DNA from: Pseudomonas asiatica
GTDB taxonomy: Bacteria > Pseudomonadota > Gammaproteobacteria > Pseudomonadales > Pseudomonadaceae
Direction: 5' to 3'
Length of the DNA: 64,000 bases
Assembly (NCBI RefSeq): GCF_009932335.1
Contig: NZ_BLJF01000001.1
Coordinates: 2,480,001 to 2,544,000 of the forward strand
Shown: in pieces, positions 7,046 through 15,220 of the stretch
How the letters are laid out: each line of letters starts with the position of its first letter
Position numbering within the stretch: position 1 is the stretch's first letter
Notes under the pieces: model-generated
What the model saw: the letters and a program-made list of their open reading frames with translations, nothing else
Told to the model about the DNA's origin: nothing
Databases searched by the model: none
Translations under genes and position numbers: made by a program

Positions 7046-9463
7046 ATGAAAGAAACACCGCGCGCCTCTGGCGCCACAAACATCATCCTGGTCGGCCTGG
7101 GCGTGATCATCGCCCTGCTCGGCCTCCTCCTGGCTGCGGGCGGCGTCAAGCTGGCCGGCCTGGGAGGTTCCTGGTACTTCCTGATCGGCGGCCTGGCCAT
7201 GGCCATCGCCGGCGTTCTCATCGCTCGCCGCAAGCCGGCTGGCGCCTGGCTGTACGCGGCGTTCCTGGTCGGCACTGCCATCTGGGCGCTGATCGACGCA
7301 GGCCTGGTGTTCTGGCCGCTGTTCTCGCGCCTGTTCATGTTCGGCGCAATCGGCATGGTGGTGGCACTGGTCTACCCGCTGCTGGCCCGTGCCAATGGCA
7401 CCAGCGCCGGCCGCGGTGCCTATGGCGTTGCCGGGGTGATGGCCGTGCTGCTGGTGGTCGCCGCCGGCAACATGTTCGTCGCCCACCCAAGCGTCGCCCC
7501 CACCGGCAAAGGCCCGGGCATGACCCCGGTCGAGGCCGGCAAGGCGCAGAAGGACTGGGCTCACTACGGCAACACCGAAGGTGGCAGCCGCTTCGCCGCG
7601 CTGGACCAGATCAACCGCGACAACGTCAACAAGCTGAAAGTGGCCTGGACCTACCGCACCGGTGACGTGGCGCTCAGCGACGGCAACGGCGCCGAAGACC
7701 AGCTGACCCCGCTGCAGGTCGGCAACAAGGTGTTCATCTGCACCCCGCACAACAACCTGATCGCCCTTGATGCCGACACCGGCAAAGAGCTGTGGAAGAA
7801 CGCGATCAACGCCCAGTCCAAGGTCTGGCAGCGTTGCCGTGGCATGGCCTACTTCGACGCCACTGCCGCCATCGCCCAGCCGACCCAGCCGAACAGCTCG
7901 CCAATCACCGCGGCCAGCGTACCGGCCGGTGCCAACTGCCAGCGTCGCCTGCTGACCAACACCATCGATGGCCGCCTGATTGCCGTCGACGCCGACACCG
8001 GCGAGTTCTGCCAGGGCTTCGGCAACAACGGCCAGGTCGACCTCAAGGCCGGCCTGGGCGATGTGCCGGACTCCTACTACCAGCTGTCCTCGGCCCCACT
8101 GATGGCCGGTACCACCGTGGTGGTCGGCGGCCGCGTCGCCGACAACGTCCAGACCGACATGCCAGGCGGCGTGATCCGTGGTTTCGACGTGATCACGGGT
8201 GAAATGCGCTGGGCCTTCGACCCCGGCAACCCGGAAGATCGCCAGGCACCGCAGGGCGACAGCACCTATGTGCGCAGCACCCCCAACAGCTGGGCCCCGA
8301 TGTCCTACGACCCGGCGATGAATACCGTGTTCCTGCCGATGGGCTCGTCGTCCACCGACATCTACGGTGTCGAACGCAGCAAGCTGGACCACACCTATGG
8401 CGCTTCGGTACTGGCGCTGGACGCCACCACCGGCAACCAGAAGTGGGTGTTCCAGACCGTGCACAACGACCTGTGGGACTTCGACCTGCCGATGCAGCCG
8501 AGCCTGATCGATTTCACCAAGGACGACGGCCAGTCGGTACCTGCAGTGGTAATCGGCACCAAGGCCGGGCAGATCTACGTGCTCGACCGCGCCACCGGCA
8601 AGCCACTGACCCAGGTCGACGAAGTACCGGTCAAGCCAAGCAACATTCCCAACGAGCCGTACTCGCCAACCCAGCCGAAGTCGGTGGGCATGCCGCAGAT
8701 CGGCGCGCAGACCCTGACCGAATCGGACATGTGGGGCGCAACCCCGTACGACCAGCTGCTGTGCCGCATCGACTTCAAGAAAATGCGCTACGACGGCCTG
8801 TACACCGCCCCGGGCACCGACCTGTCGCTGAGCTTCCCGGGTTCGCTGGGTGGCATGAACTGGGGCAGCATTTCCACCGACCCGGTACATGGGTTCATCT
8901 TCGTCAACGACATGCGCCTGGGCCTGTGGATCCAGATGATCCCGTCGCAGAACAAGGGCGGTGCCGCTTCCGGTGGCGAAGCGCTGAACACCGGCATGGG
9001 TGCAGTACCGCTCAAGGGCACCCCGTATGCAGTGAACAAGAACCGCTTCCTGTCGGTGGCCGGCATCCCGTGCCAAGCGCCGCCATTCGGCACCCTGACC
9101 GCCATCGACATGAAGACCCGCCAGGTGGCGTGGCAGGTACCTGTGGGTACTGTCGAGGACACCGGCCCGCTCGGCATCCGCATGCACCTGCCGATCAAGA
9201 TCGGCCTGCCGACCCTCGGCGGCACCCTGTCGACCCAGGGTGGCCTGGTGTTCATCGCCGGCACCCAGGACTTCTACCTGCGCGCCTACGACAGCAGCAA
9301 CGGCAACGAAATCTGGAAGGCTCGCCTGCCAGTGGGCAGCCAGGGCGGCCCGATGACCTACGTTTCGCCGAAAACCGGCAAGCAGTACGTGGTGGTCACG
9401 GCTGGCGGCGCGCGCCAGTCGACTGACCGTGGCGACTACGTGATTTCTTACGCTCTGCCGTAA
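7046..9463 (+). CDS. quiA: Membrane-bound PQQ-dependent dehydrogenase, glucose/quinate/shikimate family (probably quinate dehydrogenase)
   Basis: An 805-residue quinoprotein. Residues about 10-130 hold five hydrophobic segments that anchor the enzyme and bind ubiquinone. The rest is a periplasmic PQQ propeller with repeated W-motifs (LIALDADTGKELWK, VLALDATTGNQKWVF, LRAYDSSNGNEIWK). HNDLWDFDLP (473-482) holds the likely catalytic aspartate and K506 (in GTKAGQIYVLDR) matches the PQQ-contacting lysine of E. coli Gcd. It oxidises a polyol or sugar and passes electrons to ubiquinone. Glucose dehydrogenase Gcd belongs to the same family; I prefer quinate/shikimate from remembered synteny with KT2440 PP_3569-3570 and the C-terminal VEDTGPLGIRMHLPI region. 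The start at 7046 begins the first membrane segment; an in-frame start 20 codons upstream lacks support. Confidence 0.75.
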   Translation: MKETPRASGATNIILVGLGVIIALLGLLLAAGGVKLAGLGGSWYFLIGGLAMAIAGVLIARRKPAGAWLYAAFLVGTAIWALIDAGLVFWPLFSRLFMFGAIGMVVALVYPLLARANGTSAGRGAYGVAGVMAVLLVVAAGNMFVAHPSVAPTGKGPGMTPVEAGKAQKDWAHYGNTEGGSRFAALDQINRDNVNKLKVAWTYRTGDVALSDGNGAEDQLTPLQVGNKVFICTPHNNLIALDADTGKELWKNAINAQSKVWQRCRGMAYFDATAAIAQPTQPNSSPITAASVPAGANCQRRLLTNTIDGRLIAVDADTGEFCQGFGNNGQVDLKAGLGDVPDSYYQLSSAPLMAGTTVVVGGRVADNVQTDMPGGVIRGFDVITGEMRWAFDPGNPEDRQAPQGDSTYVRSTPNSWAPMSYDPAMNTVFLPMGSSSTDIYGVERSKLDHTYGASVLALDATTGNQKWVFQTVHNDLWDFDLPMQPSLIDFTKDDGQSVPAVVIGTKAGQIYVLDRATGKPLTQVDEVPVKPSNIPNEPYSPTQPKSVGMPQIGAQTLTESDMWGATPYDQLLCRIDFKKMRYDGLYTAPGTDLSLSFPGSLGGMNWGSISTDPVHGFIFVNDMRLGLWIQMIPSQNKGGAASGGEALNTGMGAVPLKGTPYAVNKNRFLSVAGIPCQAPPFGTLTAIDMKTRQVAWQVPVGTVEDTGPLGIRMHLPIKIGLPTLGGTLSTQGGLVFIAGTQDFYLRAYDSSNGNEIWKARLPVGSQGGPMTYVSPKTGKQYVVVTAGGARQSTDRGDYVISYALP

Positions 9464-9478
9464 GACCGCGTCGCCTTC

Positions 9479-9558
9479 ATCGCCGGCAAGCCAGCTCCCA
9501 CAGGATCGTGCCACCTGCAAAGGCAGCGCAGACCTGTGGGAGCTGGCTTGCCGGCGAT
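9479..9558. repeat. REP-like inverted pair between dehydrogenase and porin genes
   Basis: A 25-base arm beginning ATCGCCGGCAAGCCAGCTCC is repeated exactly inverted at 9534-9558. This variant (GCCGGCAAGCCAGC core) occurs only here in the window. It starts 16 bases after the dehydrogenase stop, so it may act as a hairpin limiting read-through into the porin gene. Confidence 0.85.
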
Positions 9559-9589
9559 GAGCCCCTGAAAAACAACCTGAGATTCAGCA

Positions 9590-10858
9590 ATGCCATCCGT
9601 AATTCGCATCACCCCCACCCTGCTGCTGGCCCTCGCCAGCAGCACCGCCCTGGCCGACGGCGACCTGATGACACGCAGCACCATGACCGGTGACTGGGGC
9701 GGCCTGCGTCACCAGCTGGAAGAAGACGGCGTCAGGTTCACCGGCGACTACAGCGGCGAAACCGCCTACAACGCCCATGGTGGTCTGCACCGCTCGGCGC
9801 GCTACTCGCAAAACCTGAAACTGGGCGTGCAGTTCGACCTGTCGAAACTGTATGGCCTGGACAACGGCGGCAAGGTCCAGCTGACCATCAACGACCGCCG
9901 CGGCAACAGCGCCTCGGAAGACCTGGTGGGCAACCGCCTGCCGATCCAGGAAAACTTCGGTGGCCTGTACACCCGCCTGACCGAGCTGAGCTACGAGCGT
10001 ACCCTGTTCACCCCGGCGCTCAACGTCAAGCTCGGCTACATGGCCATGGGCAACGACCTCGGCGGCCTGGACAGTGGCATCCTGTGCAACTTCATGAACG
10101 CCGGCTTCTGCGGTCACCCGCTGAACATGTCTGGCGGCAGTGGCTGGACCAATTACCCCAATGCCCACCTGGGCGTACGGGTGAAGTACGACCTGTCGCC
10201 ATCCTGGCAACTGCGTGTGGCGGCGTTCAACGTCGACCCGGAAAGCAACGGCAACTCCAGCCGCGCCTGGCACCTGGGCCCCAAGCACACCACCGGCACC
10301 GTGGTACCGGTAGAGCTGGTCTATAAGCTGCAGGGCGAGCTGCCTGGCGAGTACAAACTGGGCTACTACTACGACAGCTCCGACGTGAAGCGCATCGGCA
10401 GCGACGAGGAAGTGTCCGGCCGTGGCGGCCACTACCTGCTGATCGACCAGGCGGTGTGGAACGACCAGGGCTTGCCGGGCCGCAGCCTGCATGCCTTCGG
10501 CCAGTACTCGGCGTCGAGCAAGGCCGCCTCGCCATTCACCAAGTGGTATGGCGCCGGCGTGGTGCTGTACAAGCCGTTCGCTGGTCGCCCGAAGGATACT
10601 GTGGCCCTGGGCTATGGCCGTGCCGTACCCAACCCGCGTAGCCGCGACGTGCTGGAAGATGCCGCGTTCGATGCCGGGCAGCAGTTCCCCGATATCGACA
10701 GCGCCGAGCAGCTGGTCGAGCTGAGCTATGGCTACCAGGCCACGCCGTGGCTGAACCTGCGCCCGGATGTGCAGTACATCATCGAGCCGGGCGCGTTCTC
10801 CGGGAAGGACATCGACAACGCGCTGGTGGTTGGCCTGCAGGTCAAGGCTACCTTCTGA
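9590..10858 (+). CDS. OprB family carbohydrate-selective porin
   Basis: A 422-residue outer-membrane porin with a signal peptide (about 1-22, ending STALADGD). It then has the OprB signature start (MTGDWGGLRHQLEEDGVRF) and many alternating amphipathic strands, ending with the membrane-insertion motif ...LQVKATF with C-terminal phenylalanine. OprB porins admit sugars and related small polyols to the periplasm. Placed right after a periplasmic PQQ dehydrogenase, it most likely brings that enzyme's substrate across the outer membrane. Confidence 0.9.
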   Translation: MPSVIRITPTLLLALASSTALADGDLMTRSTMTGDWGGLRHQLEEDGVRFTGDYSGETAYNAHGGLHRSARYSQNLKLGVQFDLSKLYGLDNGGKVQLTINDRRGNSASEDLVGNRLPIQENFGGLYTRLTELSYERTLFTPALNVKLGYMAMGNDLGGLDSGILCNFMNAGFCGHPLNMSGGSGWTNYPNAHLGVRVKYDLSPSWQLRVAAFNVDPESNGNSSRAWHLGPKHTTGTVVPVELVYKLQGELPGEYKLGYYYDSSDVKRIGSDEEVSGRGGHYLLIDQAVWNDQGLPGRSLHAFGQYSASSKAASPFTKWYGAGVVLYKPFAGRPKDTVALGYGRAVPNPRSRDVLEDAAFDAGQQFPDIDSAEQLVELSYGYQATPWLNLRPDVQYIIEPGAFSGKDIDNALVVGLQVKATF

Positions 10859-10883
10859 AACCTTGATTGGGGCTGCTCTGCAG

Positions 10884-10904
10884 CCCTTCGCGGGCACGCC
10901 CGCG
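10884..10904. repeat. Truncated type C REP arm
   Basis: CCCTTCGCGGGCACGCCCGC is the core of a type C REP (hallmark: CGCGGGC-ACGCCCGC followed by TCCCACAGG). It stops where the composite repeat at 10905 begins. Its inverted partner lies at 11146-11182 on the other side of that element. Confidence 0.7.
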
Positions 10905-11098
10905 CTCATAGAACAACACATGACTCATTGGTTCGGCGAGGCTCTGTAGGAGCAGCCTTGTGCTGCGAAGAGGCCGGGGCTGACAAAGCCTGTCTATTGG
11001 CTGTACCGGCCTCTTCGCAGCACAAGGCTGCTCCTACAAAGGACGCGTCAGACGAGCGATATTGGTTCTCTGCGCGACAGCGCAGCCCAAAGGGCTGG
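10905..11098 (+). repeat. 194-bp composite repeat, copy 1
   Basis: A type B REP doublet (10947-11037) flanked by unique-looking arms: CTCATAGAACAACACATG on the left and ACGAGCGATATTGGTT followed by the hairpin CTGCGCGACAGCGCAG on the right. The whole unit recurs inverted at 53665-53858 without gaps and with roughly twenty differences by eye, so conservation extends well beyond the REP. Confidence 0.85.
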
Positions 11099-11145
11099 GC
11101 AATCTCCCACAGGTATATCACCGGCTGGCCTGGCGGTGCTGTACC

Positions 11146-11182
11146 TGTGGGAGCGGGCGTGCCCGCGAAGAGGCCAGCGCAA
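11146..11182. repeat. Type C REP, single arm
   Basis: CCTGTGGGAGCGGGCGTGCC followed by CGCGAAGAGGCC. It pairs with the truncated arm at 10884-10904, so the composite repeat lies between the two halves of a type C doublet. It abuts the argE-like stop codon. Confidence 0.8.
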
Positions 11183-12343
11183 TCAACCCTGCCTGAGGTA
11201 ATCCACCAACCTCAGCAACATGGCATCACACCCCCGCAACTGCTCGACACTGACGAACTCATCCGGCTTGTGCCCCTGGTTCATGCTCCCAGGCCCGCAC
11301 ACCACAGTCGGGATGCCCGCCTGGTCGAACAGCCCACCTTCGGTACCAAACGCCACGGTACCGAACTCATCCGAACCACTGAGCAACGCCACCAGGCGAG
11401 CCGCCTCGCTATCCGCTGGCGTGGCCAGCCCCGGATATGCACTCAACGGCTGCAGGCGAATGGCGCTGGCGGCATTGACCTTGCGCATGCGCGGCAGCAG
11501 TTCGGCCTCGGCATAGGTTTGCAACTGGTCGGCCACTGCCTGCGCCTCGAACCCAGGCAAGGCCCGCACTTCGAAATCGAATTCGCATTCCGCCGGCACG
11601 ATGTTCAGCGCCCTGCCCCCTTTGATCACACCGGTCTGCACAGTGGAGAACGGTGGGTCGAAGCGCTCGTCGTGATGCTCCGGCAACGCCAGGGCATCAC
11701 CGATATCACCCAGCTTGCCGATCAGCTTCGCCGCATACTCGATGGCATTCACCCCATACGGCGCGTACGCCGAGTGGCAGGCCGCGCCATGTACCTGGCA
11801 ACGCATCGCCAGCTTGCCCTTGTGCCCCAGCACCGGCTTGAGTTCGGTGGGTTCGCCAATCAGGCACAACCGTGGCTTGTGCGGGCGCTGCTCGAGCGCG
11901 GCCAGCATCGAGCGCACCCCCAGGCAGCCGACTTCCTCGTCGTAGGAGAACGCCAAGTGCACCGGCATGCGCAACGGCTGGGCGAGAAACGCGGGTACAG
12001 CCGCCAGCACCGAAGCGATGAAACCCTTCATGTCGGCCGTGCCGCGGCCGTACAGGCGCCCGTCGCGTTCACTCAGGGCAAACGGCTCGACTGTCCAGGC
12101 CTGGCCGTCCACCGGCACCACATCGGTATGCCCGGACAACACCACGCCGCCAACATCCCGGGGGCCGATGGTGGCGAACAGGTTGGCCTTGGTACCTTCC
12201 GGGTTATGGAACAGTTCGCTTTCCACCCCCAGCTCGGCCAGGTAGTCGCGGATGAAGCTGATCAGTTCGAGATTGGAATCCCGGCTGACCGTGGCAAAGC
12301 CGATCAGCCTGGCCAGCAGCGCGCGACTGGCAAATTCACTCAT
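11183..12343 (-). CDS. argE: ArgE/DapE family (M20) deacetylase, annotated acetylornithine deacetylase
   Basis: A 386-residue M20 metallohydrolase. Metal ligands and catalytic residues are visible: H72 in SGHTDVVPVDG, D104 in GRGTADMKGF, and the E136-E137 pair in YDEEVGCLG, followed by the dimerisation domain. Acetylornithine deacetylase removes the acetyl group from N-acetylornithine. Pseudomonads normally use the ArgJ transacetylation cycle, so with this context an N-acyl amino-acid hydrolase of a catabolic pathway is as likely. It overlaps the DUF1028 gene by 8 bases (ATGAGTGA), so the two are translationally coupled. Confidence 0.8.
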   Translation of the reverse strand: MSEFASRALLARLIGFATVSRDSNLELISFIRDYLAELGVESELFHNPEGTKANLFATIGPRDVGGVVLSGHTDVVPVDGQAWTVEPFALSERDGRLYGRGTADMKGFIASVLAAVPAFLAQPLRMPVHLAFSYDEEVGCLGVRSMLAALEQRPHKPRLCLIGEPTELKPVLGHKGKLAMRCQVHGAACHSAYAPYGVNAIEYAAKLIGKLGDIGDALALPEHHDERFDPPFSTVQTGVIKGGRALNIVPAECEFDFEVRALPGFEAQAVADQLQTYAEAELLPRMRKVNAASAIRLQPLSAYPGLATPADSEAARLVALLSGSDEFGTVAFGTEGGLFDQAGIPTVVCGPGSMNQGHKPDEFVSVEQLRGCDAMLLRLVDYLRQG

Positions 12344-13013
12344 CGCCCGGCACCCCGTAGCTTGGCGCGGCAGTCGGGTTGAGGGCGCGGGTGACGTAGT
12401 CCTGCATCTGCGGCCGATATGCCTGCCACAGGCCATCGAGCACACCGATCGGGTCTGCTTCGGCCCAGTCCACACGCAGGTCCACCAGTGGCCAGGTCAG
12501 TTCGCCGGCAATCTTCAACGCCGCCGAGTGCACAGGCCCCGCCTCGCCGCCTGCGGCCATCGCCGCGTGCATGGCCGCCAGCAGGCGGTCGGCCAGATGC
12601 CCGCCGGCTTGTTCAAAGGCCTGCACCATCGCCTCGATCACCTGGGGCGAGGCCAACAGGTTGCCTGCCGCCGCACATTGCTCACCGGCCACGGCGTGGT
12701 GCGTGCCCAGGGCTTCCTTGCCAGTGAACAGCGCGACCTGGCCATGGCTGTCGATCACCGTGAGCTGGCGATACTCGCTCCAGCCGTTGGCGCTCAGCAC
12801 CCGGTCCAGCGCAGCGGCAGGCGGCAACTGGCCCTGTTCCAGGGCATCGAGAATCTGCGGACCCAGCGCCGGCAAGGTGATGTTCTGGGTGGCGACCGCG
12901 CCCACACCGGCACGTACCCACGGGCAGCGGGCGCCCACGGCGATGCTCGAAGAGCTGATGGCGATACCGACCTGGCCGGTTTCCTGGCAACGACCGATGA
13001 TGGAAAAAGTCAT
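12336..13013 (-). CDS. DUF1028 domain-containing protein (predicted Ntn-hydrolase fold)
   Basis: A 225-residue protein starting MTFSIIGRCQETGQVG, the canonical DUF1028 N-terminus, with AISSSSIAVGARCPWVRAGV and GAVATQN following as in the family. The start at 13013 was taken because the mature N-terminus of this family begins there; an ATG 12 codons upstream adds no conserved sequence. DUF1028 proteins are predicted amidases but biochemically uncharacterised as far as I know. It is the first gene of an operon with the ArgE-like hydrolase and divergent from the monooxygenase-Rid pair. Confidence 0.85.
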   Translation of the reverse strand: MTFSIIGRCQETGQVGIAISSSSIAVGARCPWVRAGVGAVATQNITLPALGPQILDALEQGQLPPAAALDRVLSANGWSEYRQLTVIDSHGQVALFTGKEALGTHHAVAGEQCAAAGNLLASPQVIEAMVQAFEQAGGHLADRLLAAMHAAMAAGGEAGPVHSAALKIAGELTWPLVDLRVDWAEADPIGVLDGLWQAYRPQMQDYVTRALNPTAAPSYGVPGDE

Positions 13014-13130
13014 GTCATGGTTCCTGTTGTGCTGTGCGATACACGGCATTCTGGGTTGAACCTTTCGGCCGGCGAAACGACCTTTTTCCGAGGGGTTAGG
13101 CAGGAAAAAACTTTGCTCTGGCTGAGATCG

Positions 13131-13174
13131 AGCGCCGCCCGCGCGGCGCTTCGCAGCACAAGGCTGCTCCTACA
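13131..13174. repeat. Hairpin plus single type B REP arm
   Basis: AGCGCCGC/GCGGCGCT (13131-13150) forms a perfect 8-bp stem with a 4-base loop and runs into a type B arm ending GCTGCTCCTACA. No inverted partner is nearby. It lies within the 371-base divergent promoter region between the DUF1028 and monooxygenase genes, where I see no other clear site. Confidence 0.65.
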
Positions 13175-13384
13175 TCTGTTTCGGGCCAATTATTCCTGTC
13201 GGCACAGCGCGCGGTCCCTTGGCGTCCAACTCGCAAGCCACAGAATCCAGGGCCTTCGCCGTTTTATCGGCAAGCCCCAGCTAAATACTATTTTCGCCAT
13301 TTCCACAGCATCCCTAGTCTGGCCCCAGGCAACGGCGGTCCTCCAAACCGACCTGACAAAAACCGCCTGAACAAGGGCTCGGAC

Positions 13385-14704
13385 ATGACACTGAACAACC
13401 TCGAAATCGACACCCTCGTCGTCGGCGCCGGCCAGGCCGGCGTGGCCATGAGCGAACACCTGAGCAAGCTTGGCGTGCCGCACCTGGTGCTGGAGCGCAA
13501 GCGTATCGCCGAGGCCTGGCGCACCGGTCGCTGGGACTCGCTGGTGGCCAACGGCCCGGTCTGGCACGACCGCTTCCCGGGGCTGGAATTCAACCTCGAC
13601 GCCGACGCCTTCGCCGGCAAGGACCAGGTGGCCGACTACTTCGAGCAGTACGTACGCAAGTACAACCTGCCCGTACGCACCGGCATCGAAGTGAAGAAAG
13701 TGCTGCGCAACAGCGACCGCCCCGGTTTTACCATCGAAACCAATGAAGGCGTGATTCGCGCCAACCGCGTGGTCGCCGCCACCGGCCCGTTCCAGAAACC
13801 GGTAATCCCGGCCATCGCGCCGAAAGACAGCAACCTGCACCAGATCCACTCCGCGGCCTATTACAACCCCGAGCAGTTGCCAGAAGGCGCTGTGCTGGTG
13901 GTCGGCGCCGGCTCCTCCGGCGTGCAGATCGCCGAAGAACTGATGCGTGCCGGGCGCCAGGTGTACCTCTCGGTCGGCGCCCACGATCGCCCGCCACGCG
14001 CTTACCGCAACCGCGACTTCTGCTGGTGGCTGGGCGTGCTGGGTGAGTGGGATGCGGAAATCGCCAAGCCTGGCCGCGAGCACGTGACCATTGCCGTCAG
14101 TGGCGCCCGTGGCGGCCACACCGTGGACTTCCGCGCCCTCGCCCACCAGGGCATGACCCTGGTCGGCCTGACCCAGTCGTTCGAGAACGGCGTGGCGCGC
14201 TTCCAGGACAACCTGGTCGAGAACATCAACCGCGGCGACGAAAACTACCTGGCCCTGCTGGATGCCGCCGATGCCTACATCGAACGCAACGGCCTGGACC
14301 TGCCGGAAGAGCCCGAAGCCCGCAAACGCCTGGCCGACCCTGAGTGCATGCGCAACCCGCTGCAGCAACTGGACCTGGCCAAGGCCGGCGTCACCAGCAT
14401 CATCTGGGCCACCGGTTACGGTGTCGACTTCAGCTGGCTGCAGGTAGACACCTTCGACGCCAACGGCAAGCCCCAGCACCAACGCGGCGTGGCCCGCGAG
14501 CCGGGTGTGTACTTCCTTGGCCTGCCGTGGCTGTCGCGTCGTGGCTCGTCGTTCATCTGGGGCGTGTGGCACGACGCCAAGCACGTCGCCGGCCACATCG
14601 CCACGCAACGCACCTATGCCGCCTACCGCGACCGCGAACAACGCGCAGCGGATGAGCAGCAGCAACCCAAGATCAGCAACGTCAGCACCCTCGGAGCCCA
14701 CTGA
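13385..14704 (+). CDS. Flavin-containing monooxygenase (CzcO-like)
   Basis: A 439-residue flavoprotein with an N-terminal FAD-binding Rossmann motif (G14-A-G16-Q-A-G19, in TLVVGAGQAGVAMSEHL) and a second NADPH-binding Rossmann motif (G174-A-G176-S-S-G179). Between them QIHSAAYYNPEQLP occupies the place of the FMO linker motif. Such enzymes oxygenate nitrogen or sulfur atoms of small metabolites. The stop overlaps the start of the Rid gene by one base (TGATG), so the two are coupled, and both are divergent from the DUF1028/ArgE pair. The substrate is unknown. Confidence 0.85.
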   Translation: MTLNNLEIDTLVVGAGQAGVAMSEHLSKLGVPHLVLERKRIAEAWRTGRWDSLVANGPVWHDRFPGLEFNLDADAFAGKDQVADYFEQYVRKYNLPVRTGIEVKKVLRNSDRPGFTIETNEGVIRANRVVAATGPFQKPVIPAIAPKDSNLHQIHSAAYYNPEQLPEGAVLVVGAGSSGVQIAEELMRAGRQVYLSVGAHDRPPRAYRNRDFCWWLGVLGEWDAEIAKPGREHVTIAVSGARGGHTVDFRALAHQGMTLVGLTQSFENGVARFQDNLVENINRGDENYLALLDAADAYIERNGLDLPEEPEARKRLADPECMRNPLQQLDLAKAGVTSIIWATGYGVDFSWLQVDTFDANGKPQHQRGVAREPGVYFLGLPWLSRRGSSFIWGVWHDAKHVAGHIATQRTYAAYRDREQRAADEQQQPKISNVSTLGAH

Positions 14705-15120
14705 TGCCTACTCATACCCGCATCCGCATGTTCAACACCAAGGCCACCTACCCCAACCAGACCCTGGACAACGACCTGTGCCAGGCGGTGCGCGCCGGCA
14801 ACACCATCTACGTGCGCGGCCAGGTCGGCACCGACTTCGAAGGCAACCTGGTGGGCCTGGGTGACCCACGGGCGCAGGCCGAACAGGCAATGAAGAACGT
14901 CAAGCAACTGCTCGAAGAAGCCGGCTCGGACCTGTCGCACATCGTCAAGACCACCACCTACATCACCGACCCGCGCTTCCGCGAGCCGGTGTACAAGGAG
15001 GTAGGCAAGTGGCTCAAGGGCGTGTTCCCGATTTCCACCGGGCTAGTGGTGGCCGGGTTGGCCCAGGCCGAGTGGCTGATGGAGATCGATGTGATCGCCG
15101 TGGTGCCTGATTCGGTCTGA
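14704..15120 (+). CDS. Rid (YjgF/UK114) family protein lacking the catalytic arginine
   Basis: A 138-residue Rid protein: N-terminal strand with QAVRAGNTIYVRGQVGTD, helix QAEQAMKNVKQLLEEAG, and C-terminal AEWLMEIDVIAVV. In RidA the 2-imino-acid deaminase activity depends on an arginine in a PARSxV motif; here the matching segment reads VFPISTGLVVAGL, with no arginine. It therefore belongs with the Rid subgroups that lack RidA-type deaminase activity. Its coupling to the monooxygenase suggests it handles a reactive product of that enzyme. Confidence 0.85.
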   Translation: MPTHTRIRMFNTKATYPNQTLDNDLCQAVRAGNTIYVRGQVGTDFEGNLVGLGDPRAQAEQAMKNVKQLLEEAGSDLSHIVKTTTYITDPRFREPVYKEVGKWLKGVFPISTGLVVAGLAQAEWLMEIDVIAVVPDSV

Positions 15121-15135
15121 CCGATCGGTTCAACC

Positions 15136-15181
15136 TGTAGGAGCGGCCTTGTGTCGCGAAAGGGCCGCAACGCGGCCCCAG
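15136..15181. repeat. Single type A REP arm
   Basis: TGTAGGAGCGGCCTTGTGTC followed by the GC dyad GGGCCGCAACGCGGCCC. The right-hand arm is missing. It lies in the short gap between the convergent Rid and receptor genes. Confidence 0.85.
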
Positions 15182-15220
15182 GATTGATGCGCAACGGAAC
15201 GCACCCACTTTTAAAATGGG

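Noticed and set aside
7001..9520. 839-codon open frame on the - strand opposite the PQQ dehydrogenase
   Set aside because: Typical high-GC shadow of a strongly codon-biased gene; composition (His, Gln, Val-rich) matches no protein.
11183..12343. Firm assignment of the M20 hydrolase to arginine biosynthesis
   Set aside because: Context is catabolic and pseudomonads use the ArgJ cycle; the family name is kept but not the pathway.
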